In this document: positions 11,312 through 22,412 of the stretch, piece after piece
Position numbering within the stretch: position 1 is the stretch's first letter
Layout of the letters: each line of letters starts with the position of its first letter
Source: Cordilura impudica
Taxonomy: Eukaryota > Arthropoda > Insecta > Diptera > Scathophagidae
Assembly (NCBI GenBank): GCA_963682025.1
Contig: OY821518.1
Location: 231,670,500 to 231,734,499 of the forward strand
Length of the DNA: 64,000 nt
Direction of reading: 5' to 3'
Made by a program: the position numbers and the translations under genes
Notes under the pieces: generated by a model
Databases searched by the model: none
Told to the model about the DNA's origin: nothing
What the model saw: the letters and a program-made list of their open reading frames with translations, nothing else

Positions 11312-13418
11312 TGTGACGGTGATCTGTTTTGCGCTTTACTGTAACAAAAGAATTTCTGTTACAAGCAAAATAAGAAAGCAGAAAAAAAAAAATATAACCT
11401 TGATCTTGAAATTATTTTCAAGTATGTACGGTAAACAACACCTTATATGGTAACATGCTAAAGGAAAATTTTTTGTTCTATTTTTGCAAACTGATTAATG
11501 GAGCGATTTGTTTGTCTCTTCGTTGTTTATATGAATTCATGATTGTTCATGTATGTATGGTTCAACTACAGCTTGCAATCCTTCTCGTTCTCCCACCTGG
11601 TTTTCAGCTATTGGTATTAGCTTGCCCCTTCATTCACTAAATAATCTCACTTACTCTCTCTCCTTTTAATATGAGTTGGTATTTTTTTTTTACGAAAAGA
11701 GTGAGATTATGAACGAGTGTATGTATATCTATGTGTATTAGGGATAAAGAGATAAAAAGTTACATAATGACATACATAGGCTATTCTATGAGTGGGTGAG
11801 CGTAGGTAATAAAAAAAAACAGGTTTATTTTTTTGGTTGTGCTAGAAAAAAAAGGCTTGTATAATTGGTGTTATGAAGATGACGCCAGAATTTAAAAATT
11901 CATTGAAGTTTTGGCGATTGGAGGAGTTGCATAAAAATATTTAACGTGGTCGGTTGACAATTTTTTTAAGCAATTAATTGGTGAATAATAATAGAAATAC
12001 TGTTTGAAATTTAATAAAAGTTATCGGAAAGTGTAATATAGTGTTGTGTTAATGTAATAATAATGTTTCATGTTTAATAACTCTATGAATTTTGAGAAAG
12101 AGAAAAAATTAATGAAATTTAATCGAAAAAAAAAACATTAAATAAATAATAATTATATTAATAATTGAATGGCCTTTCGTTACCCAAATTAACTGTGTTT
12201 TATAAAAAAAAAATGTGCATGTTAATTACAAAATTAGTAGCAGTTCTTATAAGAAAAGCGTCTTCATCTCTTACACCTCCTTACACACGAATCGCCAACA
12301 AGATCATATAATAAGAGACAAACCACAAGCAATAGCAACAACAATAATTAAAATACAGTGTCTAGTGGAAATATATAATAATAAAACATTAAAAACAAAA
12401 GTAAATCTACTACATACAACTTAATTGATCGCAGTCATCATAAGTTAATACAACAATTAAATGCTGTTATACTCCGACAAAGAGTGAAAGGTGAAGGAGA
12501 TTTAATAAAGTCACATGCCAAAAATAGAAAATCATATGGCGAGACACAACCACGGCGTCCGGCGGCAGAAGCTTCATCGGTACCTCATCAACACCAGCAA
12601 TAAGTCGGTAATTTTGATTTTTATATACAAATAATTTTCTACATTTAAATTAAAAATAAAAAATTTTATAAAATATAAATAATTTGCTAAGACAAAAAAA
12701 AAAATTGTACTAAATTTGCTAAATCTAAAACGTTTTTAAATAAAAAAATCAAATAATATTTTTCCTAGATTAAGAAATGTTCCTAAATATAAAATTAAAC
12801 TAAACATTTACTACATTAAGAAATTTTTCTAATTATAAATTTAAAATAAATATCAAATTTTTTTTTAGATATGAAATTTGCTAAAATTAAAATTGTGCAA
12901 AAATTAAAATTGTGCTAGAATTAAAATCCTTCTACTATTAAAAATTTTTTCCTAAAATTTAAGAATTTTCCTAAAATTAAAAATAGCTACAATTAAAATT
13001 GCTAAGAGAAATTTCATTATAGTTAAATGTCGCTAAAATTAATCTAAAATTTAAAACCCTTAAAATGAAGGGTAAATAAAGATTATTATATAACCCAGTG
13101 TAGAAAACCAAACTAAACCTAATCTTTTCATTGCAGTGGGTTACCTCCAATTAAGATGGAGTCGAGGTAACATGGTTGGGAGGGCAAAAGGGGCAGAACA
13201 CCTCGTCCCCATTCCCAAGGTAAGTATGGCCATCCATCCATTTAGCGTCCGTGTTTTGACAGTTTTTTTAAATCGCACGTGAAAATCTGTAGTGCGGTTT
13301 CCCTGGGCCTGAGCAAGACCCCACCCATCCGGCGAGCTAGGCCCCTACGCCAGCACGTGCGACCAGCAAAGGCTCAGGGAAACGGAAGCGGATCTTCCAA
13401 CAACGCCGCACCATTACA
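11312..13418 (+). repeat. 5' LTR of the gypsy element
   Basis: 2,107 bp, TGT...ACA ends. The interior is AT-rich and non-coding except for a GC-richer 3' portion (~13130-13418). That portion contains a splice-acceptor-like ttttcattgcag at 13125-13136, an ATG-initiated short frame and a consensus donor AAG|GTAAGT at 13217-13225. Confidence 0.95.
13137..13225 (+). promoter_or_regulatory. Candidate exon with start codon and splice donor inside the LTR
   Basis: After the acceptor-like cag at 13134-13136 comes an 83-nt segment holding ATG at 13172 and 16 open codons running exactly into the donor AAG|GTAAGT (exon end 13219). The same sequence is in the 3' LTR. It could supply the missing gag start codon by splicing, but the best downstream in-frame acceptor (AG ending 14680) has a poor pyrimidine tract, so this remains a hypothesis. 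Confidence 0.35.
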
Positions 13419-13422
13419 GAAA

Positions 13423-13440
13423 TGGCGCCCAACGTGGGGC
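13423..13440 (+). other. Primer-binding site, tRNA-Lys(CUU)
   Basis: TGGCGCCCAACGTGGGGC lies 4 nt after the LTR end and is complementary to the 3' 18 nt of fly tRNA-Lys (as recalled), including CCA. Minus-strand DNA synthesis would start here. Confidence 0.9.
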
Positions 13441-14605
13441 CTGAACGACAATAGCCCAGTTTTGTATACCTAAATTTTTTCTAAAAAGGAACTACAATTT
13501 TTTTTAATTTTAACATCTGTGCACCGGGAAAGCACCCATTCTTCCTTAACATCTTTTTTTTTTTGCGTAAGTGTCCTAAGTTTCATTCCAGTATTTCCAC
13601 TTCTGGAATTTCAATTAAATATGTGTTAATCACTATTTAAATTGACCGAATTGGAAACTGATTTTGAGATTTAGTTCACACTTCAACAATTTTATTTAAC
13701 TTTTGTGATTTTTAATTTGCTTTGGTCAGTAAAAATTATTTGTGGAATACATGAACTTCGTTCTAAATGAACCGGTCCCCTGTCCAAAATGATTTTTATG
13801 GTACCGAAATAGTAGCAAACTCTCGAAAAAAAATATTAAAGTCTCAAATTTAAAAAAAATTTTATTTTTTTTGATGGATGGTCCTACTTACTTACGGATT
13901 TTTTAAATGATTGGTTTGGTTTGGATAACTACATTGGGTTAACAATTTATTGAAATTTTTTTGAAATATATTGAAAAGTATATTGAAAATTTTGAAATTT
14001 TCTGAAAGTTATTTTTATTAACTTATAATTGAACTAAGTTTTAAATTTTGGAAAATTTTTATTAAAAAAAAAAATATTTGAACTAATTTTGAAAATTTAT
14101 ATTAACATAGATTGAATACTATATTGAAAATTTTTGTGGAAATCTTTATGAAGTTTATATCGAAATTATAATTGAAATTTTTTTTGGAACCTTTTGAAAA
14201 TTTTTATATTGAAAATTAAATTTTGAAAACTATAGTGAAAAGCTATATTGAAAATTAAAGTATTGAAAAATTATATTGAAATACTACATTGAATTATATT
14301 AAATTTATATTGAAAATTATATATTAAAAAATTTATTAACAATTTATTGAATTATAACTCTATTGAAAAGTATATTAAAACTTTATATAGAAATTTTGAA
14401 AATTTGTTGAAAATTAATTTTGAAATTTTAAAAGACTTTTTGTGAACTTTAATTTTGAAATTTTTATTAACTTTAATGGAACTTATATTGAATCTTTCGA
14501 TAATTTTTTTTAAATTTAAGTCTGCTTTGAAACTTAATTGAAAATTTAATTCTTGAATAATTTGGCGTGGGTTCGATTAAAACTTAAACTTTTGATCAAT
14601 TTTAA
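13441..14605 (+). other. Untranslated leader of the gypsy element
   Basis: Strongly AT-rich, dominated by degenerate repeats of the type TTGAAAATTTATA between ~13950 and 14560. No open frame of note. An acceptor-like gctttggtcag ends at 13729. Confidence 0.6.
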
Positions 14606-15697
14606 CTAACTTTTTTAATCTTTGTCATCGAAAGATTATCTCAACAATTTACGAGCGTAAACCTTAACGCAAATCGAGAGCCTGAATGGCCTAGAGAAAT
14701 TTTTCCAACCACGTCGGTTCATCGCAACTTTTCAGCTCCTTTAGTTCATAACGTTCCCCATGAACCTAATTTTGTCCCTCCGCGTAATATTAGGCCTCCT
14801 TCTACTCACCCGTCTGTAACAGCAAGTCGTGAGAGAGCTTCATTATCGTCCGTTACCCTTAACAATAGTGGGAAGATTGCAAGCCTGATTAATAGTTGGA
14901 ACATAACGTTTAATGGAAACTCCACAGGGTTACCGGTAGAAAAATTTATTTATATGGTTAATTCTTTGACAAAAGACTGTTTAGCGGGAGATTTCAGGTT
15001 ATTAAGTGACCATTGTCACATTTTGTTTACGTCAAAAGCCAAAGAATGGTATTGGCGATATCGCAGCACCGTCGATAGAATCGAATGGGAAGATTTGTGC
15101 AGGGCTCTTAAAAATCATTTTAGCGATCATTTATCTGACTTAGATATCAGAGAAATGATCAGAGACCGAAAGCAAAATGCTAACGAAAGCTTTGACGATT
15201 TTCACCACGCCATTCTGCAGCTTTGCGATCGTCTACGATATCCCCTGGGCGAGCCTGAATTGACTGAAATTTTGAGAAGAAATTTAAGACCTCATTTGAG
15301 GAAAGAATTGTTCTACCTCCAAATTGACAATGTCTCTCATTTACGTCATTTAGTTTTGAGAAGAGAGGCACTGAGTTTTGAACTTGACAGAGCCCCGAAG
15401 ATCTTTCGAAGACAAGTTAATGAAATTGACATTGAGGATGAATTTTTCGATGAAGACCCACCTGAAGAAGTTTGCGAGGTTCGAAAACCAAAAGAAGACC
15501 CGGCCCGAAGACAAAATAATATCTGCTGGAACTGCCGAAAGGAAGGCCACAGATATACGGACTGTCTCGAAGACAGAACCATATTTTGTTATGGATGTGG
15601 TACCGTAGGTGTCTACAGACCCCAATGCGAAACGTGTCAGGGAAACTTCCAGGCGAGCGCCAGCAACAACACCAGCTTCCGCTCGAGAACCAAATAA
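14606..15697 (+). CDS. gag polyprotein of the gypsy element (start codon not visible)
   Basis: The frame is open from 14606 to the stop at 15695-15697, but the first ATG is at 14954, inside the conserved capsid helix (KFIYMVNSL). Residues encoded upstream (SWNITFNGNSTGLPVEKF) also look like capsid, so 14954 is not the true start. The protein has capsid text (WRYRSTVDRIEWEDLCRAL, DIREMIRDRKQNANESFDDF), an acidic linker, and a nucleocapsid with one canonical zinc knuckle CWNCRKEGHRYTDC and a second CX2CX4VX4CX2C with valine in the histidine place. Gag would form the intracellular virus-like particle. A GGGAAAC heptamer at 15640-15646 allows a -1 shift into pol. The missing AUG could reflect a mutation, a spliced 5' exon or non-AUG initiation. 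Confidence 0.85.
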   Translation, partial: LTFLIFVIERLSQQFTSVNLNANREPEWPREIFPTTSVHRNFSAPLVHNVPHEPNFVPPRNIRPPSTHPSVTASRERASLSSVTLNNSGKIASLINSWNITFNGNSTGLPVEKFIYMVNSLTKDCLAGDFRLLSDHCHILFTSKAKEWYWRYRSTVDRIEWEDLCRALKNHFSDHLSDLDIREMIRDRKQNANESFDDFHHAILQLCDRLRYPLGEPELTEILRRNLRPHLRKELFYLQIDNVSHLRHLVLRREALSFELDRAPKIFRRQVNEIDIEDEFFDEDPPEEVCEVRKPKEDPARRQNNICWNCRKEGHRYTDCLEDRTIFCYGCGTVGVYRPQCETCQGNFQASASNNTSFRSRTK

Positions 15698-18600
15698 ATA
15701 CGTCTTTAGGCGAAAAACAATTTGAAAATGATGACAACCCCACAGAAATTTTAAAGACAAGCTCTGACGGTAGCACACAAACCGATTCCACCAATTTTAC
15801 CAATTTTACAATTTTGAAAAATGACAAGGAAAAGTCTAAACCAATTTTATTTCCCATCAAGCCATATCATGAGAGAGTTAGGTTATATGAGTTAGCTAGA
15901 AAACGAATTTTCTGCGAATCGATTAACACCCCAGCGAAATTTAACACGCAAATTCATAAAGTAAAAAGAAGTACTCTACGAATTAGAATTTTTTATAAAA
16001 TGTTAAAATTAAACAAGTTTAAAGTCCGAAGTTGCATTGAATCTATTGAGAAGTCAAAATCAGACATAAGACCCTATATCCAAATTGATATCTTTGAAAT
16101 GAAATTATTAGGCCTTTTGGATTCAGGCGCCTCTTTATCTTGCATAAGTGGTTCCGCTGCAAAAACTTTTCTTGGCAAAAATTTACCTTTTAAAAAATTT
16201 TCTAATTTCGTAGAAGCAGCTGGCGGTCAGCAATATAAAATTTTAGGTTTCGTAGAAACAAATGTCACCTACCGAAATATTACCAAATTAGTACGTTTTT
16301 ATATAATACCCGATCTAACACATGATGTATACTTAGGTATCGATTTTTGGCATTCGTTCGGACTTATGTCTATGATATTTGGGAACAGCCCGTTAAAAAT
16401 TGAAGAGCTTAATCAAGTTTGTGAGGAGAATATTCTAACTAATGAGCAAAGACAAAGATTAGATCAAATTATAAAAATTTTTCCGGATTTTGATAAAGAA
16501 GGGTTAGGGAAGACCACCATTATTGAACATTCAATAGAAATAGAGCCAGGAGTTAAGCCTATCAAGCAGAGGTATTTTTCTGTCTCTCCCGCAGTAGAAA
16601 AGAAAATTCATGACGAAGTTGATCGCATGTTGGCGCTCGGAGTGATAGAAAAAGCCCCTCCTACTTGTTCTTGGAGTAGTCCTGTAGCTTGCGTCCAGAG
16701 AGAAGGAAAGTTTAGACTTTGTCTTGACTCTCGAAAATTAAATAGTGTAACTATTCGCGATGCCTACCCTCAACCCAAAATCAACGGAATTTTATCTAGA
16801 CTACCTAAAGCAGAATTCATTTCATCTTTGGATTTAAAACACGCTTTTTGGCAAGTTGGGTTAGAAGAAAAATCTCGTGATATGACAGCCTTCACCATTC
16901 CTAATCGACCCTTATATCGATTTAAAGTGATGCCTTTTGGTTTAACCAATGCACCCCAGACTCTTTGCCGATTAATGGATGTTATTATTCCACCGCATCT
17001 TAAAAATCGAGTCTTCGTTTATTTAGACGATTTGCTCTTAGTAAGCGATGATTTCGAAGAACATATTTCTTTATTGCTCGAAGTAGCACAATTAATTCGC
17101 AAAGCCGGTCTGACGTTAAATATTGCAAAATGCAAATGGTGCATGAAGGAAGTCCGATATTTAGGCTATATAATTGGTTCTGGGTGTATAAAACCTGATC
17201 CCAGTAAAGTTTCCGCCATTAAAGGGTTAACTGAACCAAAATCAGCTAAAGAGGTTCGTCAATTTTTAGGTCTTGTAGGTTGGTACAGACGATTTCTGGA
17301 AAATTTTGCATCGTTAACAAGCCCGTTAACCGATCTGATGAAGAAAAGTAAAACCTTTCTTTGGAACCCAGAAGCTCAAAAATCGTTCGATCTGATCAAA
17401 GAAAAACTGACATCTGCTCCGTTATTAGTAACACCAAATTTCGAACGACCGTTCATAATTTCTTGCGATGCATGCAAAACTGGAGTTGGTGGAGTTCTGG
17501 CTCAAGAAGATGACAATGGTGTCGAAAGGCCCATTGCATTTTTCTCGCATAAATTAAATAGAGCCCAACAGAACTATTCTATCACCGAACTCGAATGCCT
17601 TGCTGCTGTTTTAAGCATAGAAAAATTTAGAGAATACGTTGAAGGTCACGAGTTTTGTGTAATAACGGACCACGCTTCATTAAAATGGTTAATGCGTCAA
17701 CCAGACCTAAATGGCCGGCTAGCTCGTTGGTCTATGAAACTCCAAGGTTTCAACTTTTCAATTTTACACCGTAAGGGAAGTGAACATATTGTTCCCGATG
17801 CACTATCGAGGTTACCAACCGAAAATGAAAACCCCCTAAATTTTGAAAACATTGACAGCTTAGATTCGTTAGAACCCGCGATAGATTTATCTTCTCCACA
17901 TTTTTCATCTGGACCATATGCTAAATTGATCGATGAGGTCGAAAACAATAAAAATCGTTTGCCCGATTTAAAGGTCGTAGATGGGTTCATCTACAAACGC
18001 GTAGAGTTTTCACGCGACGAATTTTCAGAGGCTCGATCATGGAAGTTGTGGGTTCCACAGGAACTTACCTCTTGTGTGATCGAACGCGCTCATAATCCAC
18101 CCATGTTTGCACATGGAGGTGTGGGAAAAACCCTCGAACGATTGAGGCGAAATTTTTATTGGCCCAATATGGCTACTCAGGTTAGATCCTTTGTATTAAG
18201 TTGCGACATTTGCAAACAAAGCAAAGCGCCAAATTTTATTTTAAAACCACCTATGGGTGTTCAAGCCAAATCGTTTAGACCTTTTCAACGATTATATTTA
18301 GATTTTATTGGACCTTATCCGCGGTCAAAAGCTGGCAATGTAGCTATTTTTTTGGTATTAGACCACTTCACAAAATATCCGTTATTTAAAGCGTTACGGA
18401 AAATGTCGACCACTTCGGTTATTGATTTTCTTGAGAAAAATGTCTTTCATTTATTCGGCGTGCCTGAAGTCGTTATTACAGACAACGGTTCTCAATTTAG
18501 ATCCTCACTTTTTGAAAGTTTTTTAACGAAATATGGAGTACAACATATCTTCACAGCCATTTATTCACCCCAATCTAATAACTCTGAACGAGTTAATCGA

Positions 18601-19125
18601 TCCATTATCGCTGGAATACGTTCGTATCTAGGAAAAGATCGGCGTATGTGGGATACGAATTTGAGCCAAATAGGAGTTGCTTTGAGAAGCTCATATCACA
18701 GTTCATTAGGTTTTTCACCGTATTATGTTCTGTTTGGACACCAAATGGTTACTCACGGACAATCCTATGAAGTCTTTAAAACGTTAGATTTATTAGAAGA
18801 AGGTTTAGATGTGGTAGATAACTCCGACAAATTACATTTTGTTCGACAAAAAGTGAAGGAAAATTTAGAAAGAGCCTATGACGCCAATAAGAAAACCCAC
18901 GATCTGAGAACTAGGGCTGTTAATTTTTCAGAAGGTGAAGTTGTTTACCGACGAAATTTTTCGCAGAGCAATAAAGCTGCTGCATATAATTCTAAACTTG
19001 CCCCTAAATTTTTGAAGGCCAAAATTTTAAAGAAAATTGGTTATTGTAATTATAAATTGGTGGATTTAGCCGGAAAAGACCTTGGCATGTATCACGCGAA
19101 AGATTTGCAAAAAGCCAATGCGTAA
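15586..19125 (+). CDS. pol polyprotein of the gypsy element: protease, RT, RNase H, integrase
   Basis: One uninterrupted frame of 1,179 codons, -1 relative to gag, most likely entered at codon 15646 after frameshifting rather than by its own start. Counting from 15586: aspartic protease LDSGAS (Asp ~179); RT with QVG...MPFGLTNAP and YLDD at 479-482; RNase H with catalytic Asp ~628, Glu ~670, Asp ~695; integrase zinc domain (H..H..CDIC around 850-895) and DD35E core with Asp 906, Asp 966 (ITDNGSQF) and Glu 1001. A C-terminal GPY/F-like tail follows. All key residues are present, so pol looks functional. No env follows; the stop is 61 bp before the 3' LTR. The element would replicate in the cytoplasm and integrate in the nucleus. 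Confidence 0.95.
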   Translation: MLWMWYRRCLQTPMRNVSGKLPGERQQQHQLPLENQINTSLGEKQFENDDNPTEILKTSSDGSTQTDSTNFTNFTILKNDKEKSKPILFPIKPYHERVRLYELARKRIFCESINTPAKFNTQIHKVKRSTLRIRIFYKMLKLNKFKVRSCIESIEKSKSDIRPYIQIDIFEMKLLGLLDSGASLSCISGSAAKTFLGKNLPFKKFSNFVEAAGGQQYKILGFVETNVTYRNITKLVRFYIIPDLTHDVYLGIDFWHSFGLMSMIFGNSPLKIEELNQVCEENILTNEQRQRLDQIIKIFPDFDKEGLGKTTIIEHSIEIEPGVKPIKQRYFSVSPAVEKKIHDEVDRMLALGVIEKAPPTCSWSSPVACVQREGKFRLCLDSRKLNSVTIRDAYPQPKINGILSRLPKAEFISSLDLKHAFWQVGLEEKSRDMTAFTIPNRPLYRFKVMPFGLTNAPQTLCRLMDVIIPPHLKNRVFVYLDDLLLVSDDFEEHISLLLEVAQLIRKAGLTLNIAKCKWCMKEVRYLGYIIGSGCIKPDPSKVSAIKGLTEPKSAKEVRQFLGLVGWYRRFLENFASLTSPLTDLMKKSKTFLWNPEAQKSFDLIKEKLTSAPLLVTPNFERPFIISCDACKTGVGGVLAQEDDNGVERPIAFFSHKLNRAQQNYSITELECLAAVLSIEKFREYVEGHEFCVITDHASLKWLMRQPDLNGRLARWSMKLQGFNFSILHRKGSEHIVPDALSRLPTENENPLNFENIDSLDSLEPAIDLSSPHFSSGPYAKLIDEVENNKNRLPDLKVVDGFIYKRVEFSRDEFSEARSWKLWVPQELTSCVIERAHNPPMFAHGGVGKTLERLRRNFYWPNMATQVRSFVLSCDICKQSKAPNFILKPPMGVQAKSFRPFQRLYLDFIGPYPRSKAGNVAIFLVLDHFTKYPLFKALRKMSTTSVIDFLEKNVFHLFGVPEVVITDNGSQFRSSLFESFLTKYGVQHIFTAIYSPQSNNSERVNRSIIAGIRSYLGKDRRMWDTNLSQIGVALRSSYHSSLGFSPYYVLFGHQMVTHGQSYEVFKTLDLLEEGLDVVDNSDKLHFVRQKVKENLERAYDANKKTHDLRTRAVNFSEGEVVYRRNFSQSNKAAAYNSKLAPKFLKAKILKKIGYCNYKLVDLAGKDLGMYHAKDLQKANA
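15640..15685 (+). promoter_or_regulatory. Programmed -1 ribosomal frameshift signal, gag to pol
   Basis: GGGAAAC at 15640-15646 sits in the gag frame exactly as G GGA AAC, the X XXY YYZ pattern. Slipping back one base puts the ribosome in the pol frame. A 7-nt spacer follows, then a hairpin with stem CGAGCG (15654-15659) pairing with CGCTCG (15680-15685). Confidence 0.75.
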
Positions 19126-19186
19126 ATACCCTACATATCCGTTTTCAGTTGATTTTTCCTTTCATGGAAATCAAAACCATCTGTTT

Positions 19187-21297
19187 TGTGACGGTGATCT
19201 GTTTTGCGCTTTACTGTAACAAAAGAATTTCTGTTACAAGCAAAATAAGAAAGCAGAAAAAAAAAATATAACCTTGATCTTGAAATTATTTTCAAGTATG
19301 TACGGTAAACAACACCTTATATGGTAACATGCTAAAGGAAAATTTTTTGTTCTATTTTTGCAAACTGATTAATGGAGCGATTTGTTTGTCTCTTCGTTGT
19401 TTATATGAATTCATGATTGTTCATGTATGTATGGGTCAACTACAGCTTGCAATCCTTCTCGTTCTCCCACCTGGTTTTCAGCTATTGGTATTAGCTTGCC
19501 CCTTCATTCACTAAATAATCTCACTTACTCTCTCTCCTTTTAATATGAGTTGGTATTTTTTTTTACGAAAAGAGTGAGATTATGAACGAGTGTATGTATA
19601 TCTATGTGTATTAGGGATAAAGAGATAAAAAGTTACATAATGACATACATAGGCTATTCTATGAGTCGGTGAGCGTAGGTAATAAAAAAAAAAACAGGTT
19701 TATTTTTTTGGTTGTGCTAGAAAAAAAAAGGCTTGTATAATTGGTGTTATGAAGATGACGCCAGAATTTAAAAATTCATTGAAGTTTTGGCGATTGGAGG
19801 AGTTGCATAAAAATATTTAACGTGGTCGGTTGACAATTTTTTTAAGCAATTAATTGGTGAATAATAATAGAAATACTGTTTGAAATTTAATAAAAGTTAT
19901 CGGAAAGTGTAATATAGTGTTGTGTTAATGTAATAATAATGTTTCATGTTTAATAACTCTATGAATTTTGAGAAAGAGAAAAAATTAATGAAATTTAATC
20001 GAAAAAAAAAAACATTAAATAAATAATATTAATTATATTAATAATTGAATGGCCTTTCGTTACCCAAAATAACTGTGTTTTATAAAAAAAAAATGTGCAT
20101 GTTAATTACAAAATTAGTAGCAGTTCTTATAAGAAAAGCGTCTTCATCTCTTACACCTCCTTACACACGAATCGCCAACAAGATCATATAATAAGAGACA
20201 AACCACAAGCAATAGCAACAACAATAATTAAAATACAGTGTCTAGTGGAAATATATAATAATAAAACATTAAAAACAAAAGTAAATCTACTACATACAAC
20301 TTAATTGATCGCAGTCATCATAATTTAATACAACAATTAAATGCTGTTATACTCCGACAAAGAGTGAAAGGTGAAGGAGATTTAATAAAGTCACATGCCA
20401 AAAATAGAAAATCATATGGCGAGACACAACCACGGCGTCCGGCGGTAGAAGCTTCATCGGTACCTCATCAACACCAGCAATAAGTCGGTAATTTTGATTT
20501 TTATATACAAATAATTTTCTACATTTAAATTAAAAATAAAAAAGTTTATAAAATATAAATAATTTGCTAAGACAAAAAAAAAATTGTACTAAATTTGCTA
20601 AATCTAAAACGTTTTTAAATAAAAAAATCAAATAATATTTTTCCTACATTAAGAAATGTTCCTAAATATAAAATTAAACTAAACATTTACTACATTAAGA
20701 AATTTTTCTAATTATAAATTTAAAATAAATATCAAATTTTTTTTTAGATATGAAATTTGCTAAAATTAAAATTGTGCAAAAATTAAAATTGTGCTAGAAT
20801 TAAAATCTTTCTACTATTAAAAATTTTTTCCTAAAATTTAAGAATTTTCCTAAAATTAAAAATAGCTACAATTAAAATTGCTAAGAGAAATTTCATTATA
20901 GTTAAATGTCGCTAAAATTAATCTAAAATTTAAAACCCTTAAAATGAAGGGTAAATAAAGATTATTATATAACCCAGTGTAGAAAACCAAACTAAACCTA
21001 ATCTTTTCATTGCAGTGGGTTACCTCCAATTAAGATGGAGTCGAGGTAACATGGTTGGGAGGGCAAAAGGGGCAGAACACCTCGTCCCCATTCCCAAGGT
21101 AAGTATGGCCATCCATCCATTTAGCGTCCGTGTTTTGACAGTTTTTTTAAATCGCACGTGAAAATCTGTAGTGCGGTTTCCCTGGGCCTGAGCAAGACCC
21201 CACCCATCCGGCGAGCTAGGCCCCTACGCCAGCACGTGCGACCAGCAAAGGCTCAGGGAAACGGAAGCGGATCTTCCAACAACGCCGCACCATTACA
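19187..21297 (+). repeat. 3' LTR of the gypsy element
   Basis: 2,111 bp, nearly identical to the 5' LTR including the acceptor-like and donor-like sites; followed directly by the GGAC target duplication at 21298-21301. Confidence 0.95.
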
Positions 21298-21301
21298 GGA
21301 C

Positions 21302-22082
21302 GTGGCATCTCCCATACAAAGTACTATATCTGGAGTGCTTTATCTGATGTATTTCAAACTTTGTGTGCGTTTAAATAAAATGTGGGTGGGATCGGATATG
21401 CTACCATGAGTCTTGAAACTTTGTTTAAGTCTGTCAGCTACGAGTATATATGTAGAAGAAATGCGAATTAAATTTAAAAACAGTTTATTAAAAATTATCC
21501 TCTATGAAATTTTACCAGGCATTTTGCGTAGATTTCTTTTCAACCCTGCTATTTACATGGGCCGTTTTAGTCTTCTTTTTTAAATATTCCAAAAAAAATG
21601 TCACTAAAATGTTAAATTGGACGGTTGAAATGTTATTTGAATATATTCAGCCGTTTCACTAGGGTTCACCAAAAAACAATTGTTCATGTGGAAGATGTTA
21701 AACTTTGAAGAAAAACAAAAACTAATTTCCCACTTGTAAATGCACAAAACACACTCAGAATCGAAACGCATGATAAACTACAAGGTCCATTAAATGACCA
21801 TTTTAGAGGACTTTTATTTACAAGATGACTAAAATTACCCATTAGAATGAACTTTAAAAATAGTCCCGTGAAATTTCCTAGTAGACATCCAGAAAAAATA
21901 TTGTTCGCAGAATAATTTACACTATTTTCTCCTTATTTCATACAGTATTAGTCAAAAACAATCTGTTGGGGATTTTATTTTATACATTTGGCCAACCCAA
22001 AGACAATAACCCATAATCTGTGGCACTGTGTAAGCGTATTTTTTTTTACAAACACCTAAAATAATCTATTAATTAATTTACT
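21302..22082. other. Intergenic, nothing recognised
   Basis: Right flank of the gypsy insertion. No coding frame, no motif recognised. Confidence 0.5.
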
Positions 22083-22412
22083 AGCAGATTCCAGCTCTAG
22101 GGAGCTTTATTTTTTAACTTAGCCAATTCACAAACCAACACTTTTATGGTTTATTATTATTGTGAATGAAGATAACAAACTCATTAGCAAACACATTAAC
22201 AAACTTAATAAAACACACATAGCATATGTGTTAGTAGTAACTTTAAATGCAATTTACTCAAAATAAAGAAAAAAATTTAAAAAATCTGTAAATTTGCAAA
22301 ACGGCTAAAAAGAAATACCTTTCAAATAATATACGTTTGGTCAAAATCGGGATAAAACGGTAGAACAAAACATCGGTCACAATAAATCGCCTAGCCTATT
22401 AATATTATAGAT
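22083..22412 (+). repeat. Dispersed repeat R2, copy 1
   Basis: About 315-330 bp nearly identical in the same orientation to 30755-31098 (for example acggctaaaaagaaatacc and gataaaacggtagaacaaaa). Non-coding. No clear terminal inverted repeat or target duplication, so the class is unknown. Confidence 0.85.

Larger units (their letters stand above)
11312..21297 (+). mobile_element. Ty3/gypsy LTR retrotransposon, Ulysses/Osvaldo-like, near complete
   Basis: A 9,986 bp element with two ~2.1 kb LTRs, each beginning TGTGACGG and ending CATTACA, and a 4-bp target duplication GGAC at 11308-11311 and 21298-21301. It has a tRNA-Lys primer-binding site, gag with zinc knuckle, and pol in the order protease, RT, RNase H, integrase; no env follows pol. 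The exceptional LTR length, the lysine tRNA primer and the lack of env are what I recall of Ulysses of D. virilis. The LTRs differ by eye at only about nine substitutions plus homopolymer indels, so the insertion is young. I found no good polypurine tract directly before the 3' LTR. Confidence 0.95.

Noticed and set aside
11238..11640. Short open frames in and before the LTR (also at 19329-19514)
   Set aside because: The second pair lies in identical LTR sequence and has no conserved motif; retained only as LTR sequence.
15350..15860. Overlapping minus-strand open frames across gag/pol
   Set aside because: They mirror a coding region with strong protein similarity on the plus strand and show no motifs of their own.
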